Assembly: GCF_025370935.1 (NCBI RefSeq)
Contig: NC_133481.1
Span: forward strand, 5,731,855 to 5,795,854
Length of the DNA stretch: 64,000 nt
DNA from: Choristoneura fumiferana
Taxonomy: Eukaryota; Arthropoda; Insecta; Lepidoptera; Tortricidae
Reading direction: 5' to 3'
Shown: in pieces, positions 11,151 through 23,172 of the stretch
Layout: every line of letters starts with the position of its first letter
Numbering within the stretch: the first letter of the stretch is position 1
The notes under the pieces: generated by a model
What the model was told of the DNA's origin: nothing
The model's input: only the letters and a program-made list of their open reading frames with translations
Databases searched by the model: none
Translations under genes and position numbers: made by a program

Positions 11151-11936
11151 ATTATGAGTATTAAATAATAACTCACGTCTTTAATCGAGTTTAGCTCGAC
11201 TTGTTTCGGGCTAATTCGTAGACCTTCCACAGGCCGTCATTACGTTTTATGTAGACAGCCGCAATCCGTCATTACGTTTTATGCATACAGCGAATCATTT
11301 TACTTACGTTTAGGTATGTATACGATCCTATACAAACAAGGCTTCGGTGACAGTGTACCTAATAGTTTTGTATTGTAACGTATTAAAGTTCATGTATCGA
11401 TATTTGTGATCACCTCGGCATTTCTATCTACCGTTGTACCCTCAGTTTATCTCTCCGATTTCGATACCATTTCGATTCTTGAACGAGCCAAGTTCAATAT
11501 TATTATGGTCTATACCTTGATTGTTGACTTCAACGATAAAAGAAATGAGATCTAAATGGGTGCCAAGTTCAATGGTCAGTCCTAAAATGCATTATGGCAA
11601 TATAAAATATTTTTTAACAACTTAAAATATCATTTCTTCTTATAACTTAGGATAATAATATTGAAGCCTAAGCTACTTATATTATTATCAGAGGATAATA
11701 ATCTGCAATTACTTATCAATTTTTGGATTTTTTACTCCTTAAAAACGTTTATTCGGATAACATGTTCCATAATAGATAAAATGTATGTAAGTACCCACTC
11801 GTAATCTAGTTTATAAAATTTCAACCAAATTGGTCCAGTAGGTACACTGATTGTAAACTTACTATATGACTGGCAGGCAGGCAGTATAAAATTCCGTTCG
11901 GGTTGCGTTTTTCGCTCTGACAACGAATGTTAAAGT

Positions 11937-12632
11937 GGGTGCCCCTTATTTCGCATAGCATTATTGTAATAATAAGATTTCGCATAACAGATTTGGTACC
12001 TATAACATAAGTCTGCATAACAGCGAACTTGCATAATTATAAAGAAGCATAACACTTATTTAGCATAATAATGAATCCGCATAATTGAAATATGCATAAC
12101 ATTATTAACTACATACCTATTACTTAAACTGTTATAAAATAAAAACGCATTATTTTATCAAGCGAGTGAATTAGTTTGTTCAGGGAAAAACCGACTCGGT
12201 TAGGTTAGGTTCAGAAGCGCCTTAACCTTCCTGCCTTAACCTTCGGTGTAAGGTTTTTTTTTAATAGCCCAATAATAGATATTTTCACATAGTAGTTCAC
12301 GTTTCAGATTTAATTGAATTGAGTAAATAAAATAATAGTCATTTTACTTCTAGCAAACATTTTTCACTTAATTTAACACTTAATATATTTTTTGACAAAT
12401 TAAATTTACAATTTCATTAAAATGATCATTTAATGTTTATACTCTTTTTCTTTTACCTACTTATGCAAAGTAATGTTATGCAAATTAAATTTAAGTCAAC
12501 TTACCGTTATGCCAATCCACATTATGCGTATTCAGTTATGCGAATGAATGTTATGAAAATTAATAATTATGCGAAATAACGTTATGCCAATTTCAATTAG
12601 GACAATAAATTTATGCGAATTAATATAGACCC
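11937..12632 (+). mobile_element. Foldback-like element, family 1, intact-looking copy
   Basis: The element is 696 bp and starts GGGTGCCCCTTATTTCGCAT. Its left arm is a run of GCATAAC/GCATAAT words; its right arm is a run of the reverse word (TTATGC), so the arms form imperfect inverted repeats. A core near 12160-12260 carries CCGACTCGGTTAGGTTAGGT. A perfect 9-bp direct repeat TGTTAAAGT flanks it (11928-11936 and 12633-12641). A second copy lies at 25660-26513 in reverse orientation. No protein is encoded. The 9-bp duplication and inverted arms made of subrepeats are features known for Foldback elements and, for the duplication length, for the MULE group. Confidence 0.7.
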
Positions 12633-12929
12633 TGTTAAAGTAGGTACTACAACGTTGTAGAAATTGGCTTCATCAAAGAGTTAGGTTCCTACAATATTTT
12701 TACACACGCTTTCTGACGGCTTGCTATGGCTTACTATTTCTACGTAACAGGCGCTCATGATAGGTATTGAATTTGTTTTCATCAGTTTATCATATAATAT
12801 AAATGTTTGAAGCATTCAATATTCTTACTCATAACTACTAATATTTGTCGGGACTTAATCACGAACTATTTATGTGAATTATCTCGACGTTTCGATCACA
12901 TTGCAGCGGCTGTGGTCACGAGTCTACAG

Positions 12930-13060
12930 CAGGGCTACTACGAAACTCGAAACTGGAAGTTCGTATCGTACCGTCCCTCTCGCTCTCGTATTAAATAGTA
13001 TAAGTGTCAGAGGAACCGCACGACACGAACTTTCGAGTTTCGAGTTTCGTAGTAGCCCTG
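12930..13060. mobile_element. Palindromic MITE, CAGGGCTACTACGAA family, copy 1
   Basis: The left end CAGGGCTACTACGAAACTCG and right end CGAGTTTCGTAGTAGCCCTG are reverse complements. The inside carries CGTACCGTCCCTCTCGCTCT, seen in reverse in the related copy at 61037-61170. No coding capacity. Confidence 0.75.
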
Positions 13061-13114
13061 CTCAGCTGTTTCGATCGGTCGGTTAATCGGTTTACTTAAA
13101 TTTCTCGATACTTA

Positions 13115-13276
13115 GGGCCTGTTTCACCACTCGTCGACTAACTTTAAGTGTTAGATAAAAGTAATGCCGTCTTTGTTTATTCGGACAAAATAAACAGAGA
13201 CGCGGACAAAATAAACAGAGACGGCATCACTGATATCCGTCAATTAAAGTTGGTCGACAAGTGGTGAAAGAGGCCC
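13115..13276. mobile_element. PIF/Harbinger-like MITE, GGGCCTGTTTCACCA family, copy 1
   Basis: Inverted ends (GGGCCTGTTTCACCA at the left, TGGTGAAAGAGGCCC at the right) are flanked by TTA on both sides (13112-13114, 13277-13279). The interior has a duplicated segment (GGACAAAATAAACAGAGACG twice), which explains its larger size relative to the 141-bp copies at 41676 and 62773. The 3-bp TWA duplication supports PIF/Harbinger, but only by analogy. Confidence 0.75.
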
Positions 13277-13735
13277 TTACACTTCATTTCATAAAAAAGT
13301 ATAGCAATAATACCCATGTATAAAAAACGAGAGCTGTAAGTATTGACAAAGGAAAACATTTAAAAATAGCTAACTGTTTACTCTGAACCGTCGGTTTTGC
13401 TATGTATTTATTTGATCAAGGTCAAATAGACAAATAATATACTAAAATCAATAGAAATTTACTTGCTTAGAAAAATCGGTTCTCAGTATTAGGTACAAGG
13501 GTCTGTCTAGGTCTAGTGATGCTCGAACGAAGTCTTGTTAAACACATTCTTTATCCTTCGTGTTGTCATTTGTACTCATAAAATTGGTGTGTCTTGTGTT
13601 GTTGCGATAAAATGTATTAAATTTTCCTACCCCGATTCAGGGTGAGCCAGCAACCTGAAACAGCAAGTTTATAAACAGGCATTCATGTCGATACTTCGAC
13701 AATCTTTACTTCTTGTACATTCGATTTCTTAACAT

Positions 13736-13850
13736 ATTCGCGGCCGCGTTCGCTTCGCGCTACGCTCGTAGCGCGTAGCAGCGTTTTTCCGCTTTGTAGC
13801 GAAAACTGCCTACGAACAGAGAACTCGCCTAGCGGGTTCTTGGCACTGAA
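13736..13850. repeat. GC-rich hairpin-containing repeat
   Basis: GCGCTACGCTCGTAGCGC is a hairpin (13767-13784), and a second stem pairs GAACTCGC with GCGGGTTC around 13820-13840. It resembles transposon debris. Only one copy is seen here. Confidence 0.3.
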
Positions 13851-13860
13851 TGTGTAAACT

Positions 13861-14460
13861 TCTGAGCAAAAACTTGGTTAAAAAGATGTGAACACGACTC
13901 TATTGTTAACGGCGTAGAAGCGTGTTCAGATATTTTTGATCAAACTTTTGCCTCGAAGTTTACAAACTCTACTGTACATATAAAGCCGAAATCAATTGAA
14001 AACGGAAATCTGTCGACACTATTCCAATTTTAACATTAGCACCGTGTCCGACAAATAGATACGCGAATCTGTTTTCCCACGCTATGATTTGTAGCCCATA
14101 GCGGCAATTGTAACATACTCGTATATTTCTCTTGGCACAAGCCTAATCGAATGTCATAAGCGGTCGTTCCTCGACAGAACTATTCACAGGCCGCCAGCTG
14201 CCGCACTCCTGCCCCAGATTTATGTTCCGGCCCCGTCCAACTTTCTGCACCTTGTTTCTGCAACACTTGTACTTGACGTCTTAAAATTATCGGAGTTTCC
14301 ATACAACACACTTAACACGCCAACATGAAGCGTAGGTTAGTTGCACGCCAGATACGAACAGATAACTTTAGATGTAACTCAGCATCTGGCTAGTAAAAAA
14401 CGGGTGTGACTTACATTCCGTTTTTGAATCCATCCAAATTTCAAGTTACGATACTATAAG
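13861..14460. other. Unassigned DNA
   Basis: No gene or repeat recognised. Confidence 0.25.
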
Positions 14461-14461
14461 G

Positions 14462-14560
14462 TAGGCATCTGAGCGTTGATTACTGTCGCAGTAGTTGCCA
14501 TCTTCAATTTGAAGACATAAGCAATATAATAGAGGTTTCGCAGCAGGGTGTCATCTATTG
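14462..14560 (-). repeat. Short dispersed repeat, family G, copy 1
   Basis: In reverse orientation it shares blocks with 47008-47085 and 56075-56170: a 5' block like CACCCTGCTG, then CTATTATATTGC, a GATGGCAACTACTG block, and the tail end. Confidence 0.4.
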
Positions 14561-14723
14561 GGCATTAGCGTATCTAACACTAGGCAAATCAACACACCAG
14601 AAATGGGCAGCAGCGTCGTCTTGCCAACCTTACATTCTATACTACGCTCGCCAACCTGCTGGCCTGCTTGGCTTATAATGATAATAATGTAAAAAAAAAA
14701 CTTTTAATTTTTATTTCCTGTAG

Positions 14724-15037
14724 CCCAATTGATTAAAATGTCCAATCAGCATTTCTTTGAAATCCAGCGCAAGATGGATCGAAGTGATCAAACTGAACTC
14801 CTGACCAATCTCCACACAGTTTTCAAGCATTGCATATTCATACAAAACCTTCTCCGCTTACCTGTGGCACACATGTGTGGCGCTGCAAATAATTTACGGC
14901 TCCCTAATAGTAAACCATTTAACATGCAGGATACAATGGAATTAATGAGGTTATATGTGACGCCGGGGAGCAGCTCGCGCCCGCGCCTGGAGCCAGGGGC
15001 ACTCGTAAACTCATTAAAAGTTGACTTCACATACTAA
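14724..15037 (+). CDS. Unrecognised open frame with a plausible splice acceptor
   Basis: A pyrimidine-rich tract ending TTTCCTGTAG sits at 14711-14723, and the frame after it is open to a TAA at 15035-15037. The first ATG in frame is at 14738 and would give about 99 residues. I recognise no domain, signal peptide or membrane segment. The opposite strand is also open over much of this region, which lowers the value of the frame. It could be a terminal coding exon of a gene that starts upstream, or chance. The 3' part runs into a stretch without repeats (15030-15260). Confidence 0.15.
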
Positions 15038-15261
15038 AACGACTGGCCTTATCCATATAGACGGCAGTTTTAATCGAGACCGCTTTACGGACCATTTAAT
15101 TCCACGGACTGGTTATTGTTGAGCTGGGATCGTTAAAAAGGACTTTTCCGCCCTTCCCTCAAACAAACGCTGACACACTCGTCCGTTTATGGATGCCTAG
15201 TTCGACACGTGGCTCCATCGGACGCTATACCACGTTATATATCCCGAAATGATTTGGGGAG

Positions 15262-15395
15262 AGGCAAATCTAAAATACAAACTGAAATATGGATGCTCAG
15301 AAAAACCAGAAAAATAAGACCAGCGCTGGGAATCGTAAAAGTAACAAAAATTTGTAGTTGAAATAAATAATACAAAAAGACTCCAAAAATCAATC
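15262..15395. mobile_element. SINE family 2, inverted-chimera copy
   Basis: Positions 15262-15338 match the middle of family 2 in minus orientation (CAGAAAAACCAGAAAAATAA, then GCGCTGGGAATCG). From 15337 the sequence switches to the family 2 tail in plus orientation (TAAAAGTAACAAAAATTTG, ending GACTCCAAAAATCAA). The junction lies inside the B-box region. Confidence 0.65.
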
Positions 15396-15417
15396 TGAAC
15401 AATGGATCTTATTGCAT

Positions 15418-15680
15418 TTGACGACCAGATGGCCTAGTGGTTAGAGAACCTGACTACGAAGCTTGAGGTCCCGGGTTCGATTCCCGCGTCGGGGCAGATA
15501 TTTGTATGAAAAATACGAATGTTTGTTCTTGGGTCTTTAATATGTATTTAAGTATGTATCTATCTACATAATTATATTTATCCGTTGCTTAGTACCCATA
15601 ACACAAGCTTTGCTAAGCTTACTTTGGGACTAGGTTAATTGGTGTGAATTGTCCCGTGATATTTATTTATTTATTTTATT
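15418..15680 (+). mobile_element. tRNA-derived SINE, family 1, full-length copy
   Basis: A tRNA-like head (GACGACCAGATGGCCTAGTGG; B box GGTTCGATTCCC near 15474) is followed by the family body and an ATTT tail. The 9-bp sequence TTATTGCAT flanks it (15409-15417 and 15681-15689) as a target duplication. It is intact enough to be a recent insertion. It was transcribable by RNA polymerase III at least in the past. Confidence 0.88.
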
Positions 15681-15689
15681 TTATTGCAT

Positions 15690-17929
15690 GAATTAAGAAA
15701 AAAAAATAGAAAAGAAAACAACCTACATAAACATCAAAACGTAATCTAGGTTTAAGTAGGTACATTAAAATCAACATGACATTACATAAAAAGTTTAAAG
15801 ACTGAATATATGTAGATGATAATTCCATAAATATGTATCGAAAATGATCACACAGCTCAAACTGAGATTAACACTACCTAATTTGAGACTTCATATTTTC
15901 TGGCAAGCGGCCATAAAACATAAGTACTTACCTGCTTTACGGCGAGGTTGAAAGAAAATATATTGTATGAAATAACCAAATTTAATAAATATTTTAAATA
16001 CAAGCTTTTTTTGCATACTGATTAATTACCTATACGTATGTATGTAGGTACCAAATTTTCTAGTCAATCCGACTACTCTAGAAGTAGGGATAATTGGACT
16101 ACTTAACAATTAACTAGGTTCTACTTATCCAACACTAAGTAACTCCTTACAATAATACTCTGCGTAATGTTCGTATTAATAGTAGAGCTATGCATGACAT
16201 GTTTCGAGTCAATCCGTGGCTCTTTCTCAAAATGAGCTCGAACGGAATTGTGCGCTGCGCGCCAGCGCTCTTGCTGCTCGGCTACTCGCCTACTCGGCGA
16301 AATATTGCCCTCGTTTTCGTCACAATTATTATCAGAAGTAAGAATGCACACTAAACTAACCACATCATATCACTCTAGTAGAATCTCATCCACAATTAAC
16401 CATCTACGTGGTAGGTACATTTTCCAATTCTCGTACATTACTATCACGATTAAAATTCGAATAATCACCAATCTCGATGGGCTTATGTACCTAGTTTCCG
16501 CGGAATAAAAAACTTTTCCTTCGCTAGTACGGACACCTTCTCAAAACGAATCTGAAAGCAATGAGTGTAACGCCACTGCAAAACTCCAGCTTCCTCATAC
16601 GACGTCCTTGTTCCGTCAGTTTCGTTTTTCTTTTTTTTATTAGTTTCGTGGAAATATTCCGGCCAGTTATTTAAACACACCGGGAACATGTAAAGGCTCC
16701 ATACTTTCTTGAATGCACTAATCTGATTTTATCCGTTACCCCATTAGGTAATTAATATAGGTAAGGCAGGTATACAGTTTCTCGACTACAGCTGGACGTT
16801 AACACACGTGAACATACGCTTCATATTATCAAGTTTACAGTGCACATATTCCGGATTACACAAACTCAAGGACTATAATCAATCGAATTATTATTAGAAC
16901 ACAGAAGACAAACAACAGGGATGATGGTGTGAATCTGCCTTAAGGTAACGCTCAGTAGGCGTCAGCTTACGATATAATATAGTAGTTGCCACTCTTGTTC
17001 TGAATGTATTCTAATACTCCCTTGTATTCACATAGAGAGAGCACTGCGTTCACGGTTGGCTTTACGTTCGAGTTCACCTTGAGAAGGAACCACGGATTAG
17101 CTCGAAACATATCGGGCATATTTCGACAATTAATACATGAATGACTCACTCATGTATCTATTTTCATAATTATGTTCATGTGTTATGGTATTTTTAATTC
17201 AAAGAAGAATATTTTCCAATGAGATTAGTAGGTAGGTATTTAGTACAATATCATTTACCTGCACTCAAGCGAATGCACACACGTAGACATGATAAAATTA
17301 TGAGCAAGGTGAACTTAACCTATATCTCTTACATAATATCTGAGTTAATTTATATAATGACAAAATAAAGCTCACTTTCTTATTCGTTTCATGAGATATG
17401 AGAAATATATAACGTTTTATTCGGGCGCCAATATTATATTTTATGAAATATTGTGTGATAATATTTACCACCGCTCCGCCCTGCGGTATTGTTGGCAGTT
17501 CCCATACTAGTTATTCGGCTCTATTTTCTATCCTCGAATATTCCTCATGGAACTTTAGAAAAAATACTTCGTCTGACTAAACAACCCTCGATCTCTGCGT
17601 TGGTATTAATATTATAGGTAATACTAGATTAATTTTGATTTCAGTTGACATATTTAATATTTTTGTTTTTAAGTTGCATTTTCGTTAATAACTGGAAATG
17701 ACTTTAGCACTGAAAAAGATTAAATAGAAAAAGTAACGTAACCTAGCTAAATGCTGCTGTATTTAGAAATGCTTGTTAAAAATATATAAAAAAATACAAG
17801 CGTGAAGAAAAAGCAATGTGACTATTTAGCCGCATCTAAAAATGTTATCAAGTAAAAATACTACAACTTTAATCTCGCAAAAGTGAAGAGATTGCAAATA
17901 CAAATTCACTGAATCGTTCATAGTCAGAT
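15690..17929. other. Unassigned DNA
   Basis: No gene or dispersed repeat recognised. A GC-richer island at 16230-16330 (TGCGCTGCGCGCCAGCGCTC) has open frames on both strands but no domain. The remainder is AT-rich. Confidence 0.25.
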
Positions 17930-20130
17930 TTTATCGTTATCCACTCGGAGCAACGATCATTATTTCATGCACTCGATGGGTTCGCTTCTAAATCGACGTT
18001 AAAAGAAAATTTATAACAACGTCAGGGGTGAAAAACAGCAGACATAACGAACGGAAAGAATTATTGGAAAGTAAATGATGCAGAAGCCTGTGCCAAGGTA
18101 CGCCGCGGAGTGGCTGCCTGCTGAGGAGTCATCACCGCTCAGCACCGCCTATTCCGTGTACGGGGGTTTCGCTCGTTCATTCACCTTAAATCGACGCCAT
18201 TCCGAAAGGCAAAATAGAGCACTGCTGAAAAAGACTTTTCGATAGAACGGTCCCATCAAATTTCTTCAATATCCATTTACGATGGAATAAGACCGGATTA
18301 TGCGCAAGGCAAAACCCTTTAATCCGGGCTAAAGGTTATTTTAACATTGCACAGAATTCGGGTGAATTAGATCACAGCTTATACATTTTCCTATCCATTT
18401 TCCAATTATTTGGGTCGGTTGGAGTCGGAGCAAAAGGTCGATGCGACTGTGTTGACGTAATATCGCATTAAGGCTAATTTATCGAGACGCTATGACAAAA
18501 TAAACATTCGGTCGGGCATGTTTATTTATTGAAATAACTATGGGAGATTTAACTGTGTAACTTTTCTTGTATATTTTTCTTTGCGCGCTAACTGGGTAAC
18601 CCAATAAATAGCAATGCTTATAGTAAGACGACGTTATCCCCGAGGGGAACTGGAAGCCACGCTCTGCTCAGTCGGCGACTTAGATTGGAGCTATTTACTT
18701 GTACGGATATTGGAGTAAAGCTCTTTAATTAAATTAATGCAACTTTTCGATAACTTTTACCGGCTAAGCCTTTTATAATTACATTTTGAATGATTAATTA
18801 TCATTAACCTAATTGTTGTCGTTTTGGAATGAATGGTGAGTTTTAGCGGTCGGTAAAAAAATATTGTTAGCCTGGAACGCCACCCTAGAGCGCAGTTTTC
18901 ATTTGTTTCACAAAAGCGGTTAATGTAAACGGTGCTCTTTAACATTAGCTCGATTATCTGGCGACTCGCGGCGCGCCGGCTGCCGAGAGAAAAAACAAAA
19001 GCCCATTCGCCGCACCGAAACTGCGCAGGGCAAAGTTGCCGCTTTAAGTGTGATTTGATAGCAGCATTTGAAAAGGTAATTCGCATATTCGATGCAAACA
19101 TTGTAAATATTTACATTTTTGTTTTAATGTGCACCGTAAATACCTATCATTAAATGTGAATTAGTCGAGCGATACATTATTTTCATGTTTACCTATCGTA
19201 TAAACAACTGCATTCTCAGACTCAAGTGTCCTCAAACATCCTCAAACTATACCTCGAGTTGGACACAATACGTCATTGTCATGTGTAGCGACTAGCGACA
19301 AATCGTGTCAAGACTCAGGACGATTCGTTAAATAGAAACGCTCTGCGATCCAATTTGCCGTCAAAGGGCATGGCAAGAAAAAAAGAATAAATTTAAATCA
19401 AATTGTTTTCACGAGGCTATCAAATCGACGATGTTTAAGGAGGAATTTAGGTCACGTCTCGTGGATTACGGCTTATTTCCCGCGTCTCTTTTTCTTCGTT
19501 TGACGCTAATCCCGTCGGGCTTCGCAGAGATTCGACCTCAGTCCTTGTACGCTCCCCTACAAGTAACTACATCAATTTAACTTTAAACTTAAAGTATCTT
19601 ACTCTGCTATAATCGATCTTTTAAAGCATTTACTTACGAAATAATATAGCAGAAAAATGAAAAAGCGAAGTTCAAAAAAAGTATCCGCAGCTGCGCGTCA
19701 TACGTCGGCGGCTGCAAGCTGATACACAGCAAATTGCTAGTTTATTCAAATAAGCGCCGTAGGGCGAGCAGCGAGTGTCGAACAGTGAATCAAAGGCTGA
19801 ACGTTAATATCTCGGGGGCGCTCCCCGACCCGCAGTAAATCTGATTATCCAGTGACGTCACACCACCTCTCGAATATTAATCGTGCTCTCTCACTTATAC
19901 CCTAATAATCAACGTAACTATCAAAGGGCTGCTTTTAATTTGCCGGTGGGTTAAAAGGATCCTTGGGCATCGTTCTAGTTGCCAAATTATACAAATTAAT
20001 CACCTCCATTAATTCGGCTCTCCGATGTGGCCTCATATCATCGCCGTGGCCCGGGAAACCTACAAAAAGGGTTTCATTTGCATTTGTTACCAGAAAATTA
20101 AATGGCGTCTTACTGCCTGAACTGGCTTAA
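17930..20130. other. Long low-repeat stretch, possible regulatory DNA
   Basis: About 2.2 kb has none of the dispersed repeats found elsewhere in the window and locally higher GC. Words visible include a TGACGTCA (CRE-type) site at 19853-19860, ATCAAAGGG at 19920-19928 (TCF-like), an octamer-like ATTTGCAT at 20076-20083 and several TAATTA-type sites. The open frames at 18757-19153 on both strands lack domains. Motif presence is seen; a regulatory role is inference. Confidence 0.3.
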
Positions 20131-20985
20131 TTACATTAATAATCTACTATCTTGTACTTATTATCTGAACCTTTATCTGTAAAATTACAGACTTCCTATT
20201 CAACCCTTACTAATATACCTTACAGCCGCAATTCGAGTTAACGGCTGATTTTTAGTACGAAGATCGTAGATATTCTGGACTCAGAGATGTAATACGAGTA
20301 TAGTACCTACATATAATAAATATTTATTTTTTAAGATTGTGTGACATTTGTAAGTGTATCAAAGAAAACAACAAACTCTGCATAGTGTCAGCCTTGCTGC
20401 CAGCGCTGGTCTTTCGTTGGGAAAACCACCAATTCTTATTGATCTCAGTAATGAAATGTTACGTTTATTCCGGTAAACTGATATTGAATCAGGCAATTAC
20501 TTATCCTATCTGGGCCGTTTTTGGGGCGCGCAGTCCGTCGGCGGCGGATTATGACATGATATGAAAGTAAAATAAGCTAATTATTATAATATACTTTCAT
20601 ACACTTTTAAATACGTACTCAGTTCGGTACCCAAAGTGTGCTTATCAATAAATTAGCATTATAGGTACGAAGGATACGCTGTGTATCCGTCCATCTCTCC
20701 GTTTGTTACAGTAGGGAGTATATTTTTAACCGTAAGTGTTCTTTAAATTTTCATGGAATATATTTCAAGGGCCACTATAACATAAATTAGTTACCTATTG
20801 TCGTTTTAACTCGTTCTCAACAATGTCAATTGTGAAAATCCGAACAATACGTGATAGTTATTTTTTCATAAAAAAAACTGTAGCTTTACTTGCATGTGAT
20901 TAAATTTACTTAATAGAAATAAAATATTGTGACTAATAATAAAGTTATTTATTTATGGTAGACTAATAAGATTAATATTTTTTCA
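20131..20985. other. Unassigned DNA
   Basis: No gene or repeat recognised. Confidence 0.25.
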
Positions 20986-20989
20986 ATCT

Positions 20990-21060
20990 CCGTTCGGGGC
21001 AGATGTATGAAAATAGTTCTGGAGTATTGAGTGTTTAATATGTAAATGTGTGCTTATCAG
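20990..21060 (+). mobile_element. SINE family 1 body fragment, diverged
   Basis: CGGGGCAGATGTATGAAAAT followed by GTTTAATATGTAAATGTGTG parallels the body of the copy at 15418-15680. The head and tail are missing. Confidence 0.4.
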
Positions 21061-21227
21061 TTGTCTACCTGTACTACAAACGTTATTTGGTTTTTATCAT
21101 TTTTTATGACAGAATTATAGATATTGATGTAGGTAGGTGCGCCAGTGCAACCTAGAGCGAACAAGCAGAGCACAGTCATAATACGCGTTGTATACGAGGG
21201 TGGAACTCAATATTATTGTATTGTATT

Positions 21228-21345
21228 AGTTTGACTATTTATTGTACGTAAAACATATAAAAACAACAGTTAACAAGACTAAGAGATGTACAAAGGCGAA
21301 CTTATCCCTTAAAGGGATGTTCATTTGTTGCAGTGAAGTTTGTTT
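21228..21345 (-). mobile_element. LINE 3'-end fragment (family K)
   Basis: It matches 44582-44712 in the TTTATTGTAC start, CAAAGGCG(A/T)ACTTATCCC and AAGGGAT blocks, with a TATTG-repeat end. It reads as a reverse-oriented 3' end of a non-LTR retrotransposon. Confidence 0.5.
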
Positions 21346-22145
21346 TCAATTTGTATAGTCAACGAAAAGTTTTTTCTTGCCTTAGAACTTTCTTGTTATG
21401 GTCATTACGTATACTTATAAGCTACATTTTTGTATATTAGTGTAACGAAAATAATTTTTAAGACGAAGTTGTGACATTTACTTCTTTCTGATTCCTAATT
21501 AATACGATATTTTTCACATTTTAAAAGATTTTTGTTGTCAATCCGTGGACCGACTACTTAATCAGCACATGACCTGTTCTCCGCACATTAAGATAACACC
21601 TGATAACACCGCTCGCGTGATTCTCGCTCAACTGGGTACAAAACAGGCTTACTGCCCCATGCATTTTCGACAAGCTAACCTTGGTCCAGTGAGCAGATTG
21701 GAGTGACTCTCGATACATCGCTTGGTTGGTTAGCAATCAAACCAGTTATTTGGAACTAAATTTACATTGAGCGGACTAAAACGGCAGGCCTCTAAATTGC
21801 GGCGTGCGGTATGCAGCGCGGGTGACCGAAGCATCCCGAAAATGCCGCTTTTCTGTGCTCCTGTGAAATTAAACCCGAATTACTAAGCAATGTAAATTAA
21901 TATTTGTTATATAAAACGATAAAAAATATTCAAAGTGCAAGGGTAGGTACTCAACACTCCTTTTGTGCTGTTTTTGAGAAAAAGAAAAACATACATACAA
22001 AGAAAGAAAGAAAGAAAACGAAAACATACGAATGACAAATAAAACGATTTGTTGTATGTAGCAAATACACACGATAATAAATAATTATTTTGATTTCTGC
22101 AACAATACAAAAAGTTGTATAAAGCGAGCGAGTAGAATACCGAGA

Positions 22146-22190
22146 AGAATTTTATAAAGCGAATAAAGATTCGCTTTATAAAATTCTACT
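22146..22190. repeat. Short perfect hairpin
   Basis: AGAATTTTATAAAGCGAAT and ATTCGCTTTATAAAATTCT are exact reverse complements separated by four bases: a 19-bp stem with a tiny loop. It is probably a cruciform-type remnant of a MITE. The near-absent loop argues against a microRNA precursor. Confidence 0.6.
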
Positions 22191-22199
22191 TCAAAATAT

Positions 22200-22765
22200 T
22201 CCGTTATAGGTACAAGAATATAAATATCGGCGTTACTGCTGACGCCATAGCAATAAAATCGGATTAAAGGGTCGAAATTACCCAGGCTTATAGGTACCTA
22301 TGACGGCGAATGAAAAACGCTTTAATCGAGGAAACCAAAATAAATATTGTTCGCAAGTTCAATAAATAAAACACAGAAAAAGGATAAAAAGCATCGTGTT
22401 CATGTAAATGGAGTTTGCTAGCGTCTATCCTAAGCGATTTTTCATGAGCTATGCCGCGTTAATGTGTACAAACGCTCTTGGCTCGGCAGCGGCATACTTT
22501 GCTTCACAGGAAATAAATTATACCCAGTGCTGATGCCGGCATGGCGGTACAGAGAAAATTCGCCGCGAGATAAGCACTCGGTTATTTTCACGTTTAGTTT
22601 TACTTTCTTATACAGACTGTTGCGCCTTTCCACACATCGTATCTATCAACGGAAAAAGGCAACGTGCGCGGTGCGGGCTTTTACATTTACCTATACCAAC
22701 GGACTGTTACACAATTCCCTAACGTATTATGGAAGTTTACAGTTATTGCAAAGTATGTGAAATTG
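22200..22765. other. Unassigned low-repeat DNA
   Basis: No gene recognised. Open frames on both strands at 22442-22760 overlap each other and have no domain. No dispersed repeats seen. Confidence 0.25.
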
Positions 22766-23172
22766 TATGTAACATCATTATGTGTGTCATTGTGTAAGTA
22801 AATGATAAGTATTTATGTAAACCCTACGGAAAAATGTACAAAAATAAGGAAACAAACACGATTGACAAACGTTAAGATACATTTACATTTGTACAAGGGG
22901 AACTTTATCCCCATAAGGAAATTTATGCTTTTAAGCTTTGTAAGTGTTAAACCACGAGTTGAAAATGTTAATCAGTTTCTAACTAACGTTTAACAAAATG
23001 GGTAATTTTATCAGTTATAATTGTTAACTTTAACAAAAACTGAAAAGGGGTCACTTCTGGTTTGTACGTGGTTGATTAAATAAACTTAAGCTCTATTCCA
23101 TCATAGTTCCGAAAAAAATCCAATCGATAAGAAAATCCTAGTTCTCGTAGCAATTTTCGGTCACAATAGGTA

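Noticed and set aside
15420..15495. Possible tRNA gene
   Set aside because: A and B boxes are present, but the sequence continues into a repeated body and tail with flanking duplications, so it is a SINE head. The same reasoning applies at 2100-2185, 28700-28780 and 62160-62230.
18757..19153. Overlapping open frames of 114 codons (minus) and 73 codons (plus)
   Set aside because: They lie on opposite strands over the same GC-rich segment, with no domain, signal peptide or splice sites of note.
22146..22190. MicroRNA precursor
   Set aside because: The stem is only 19 bp with a four-base loop; a typical precursor is longer with a larger loop.
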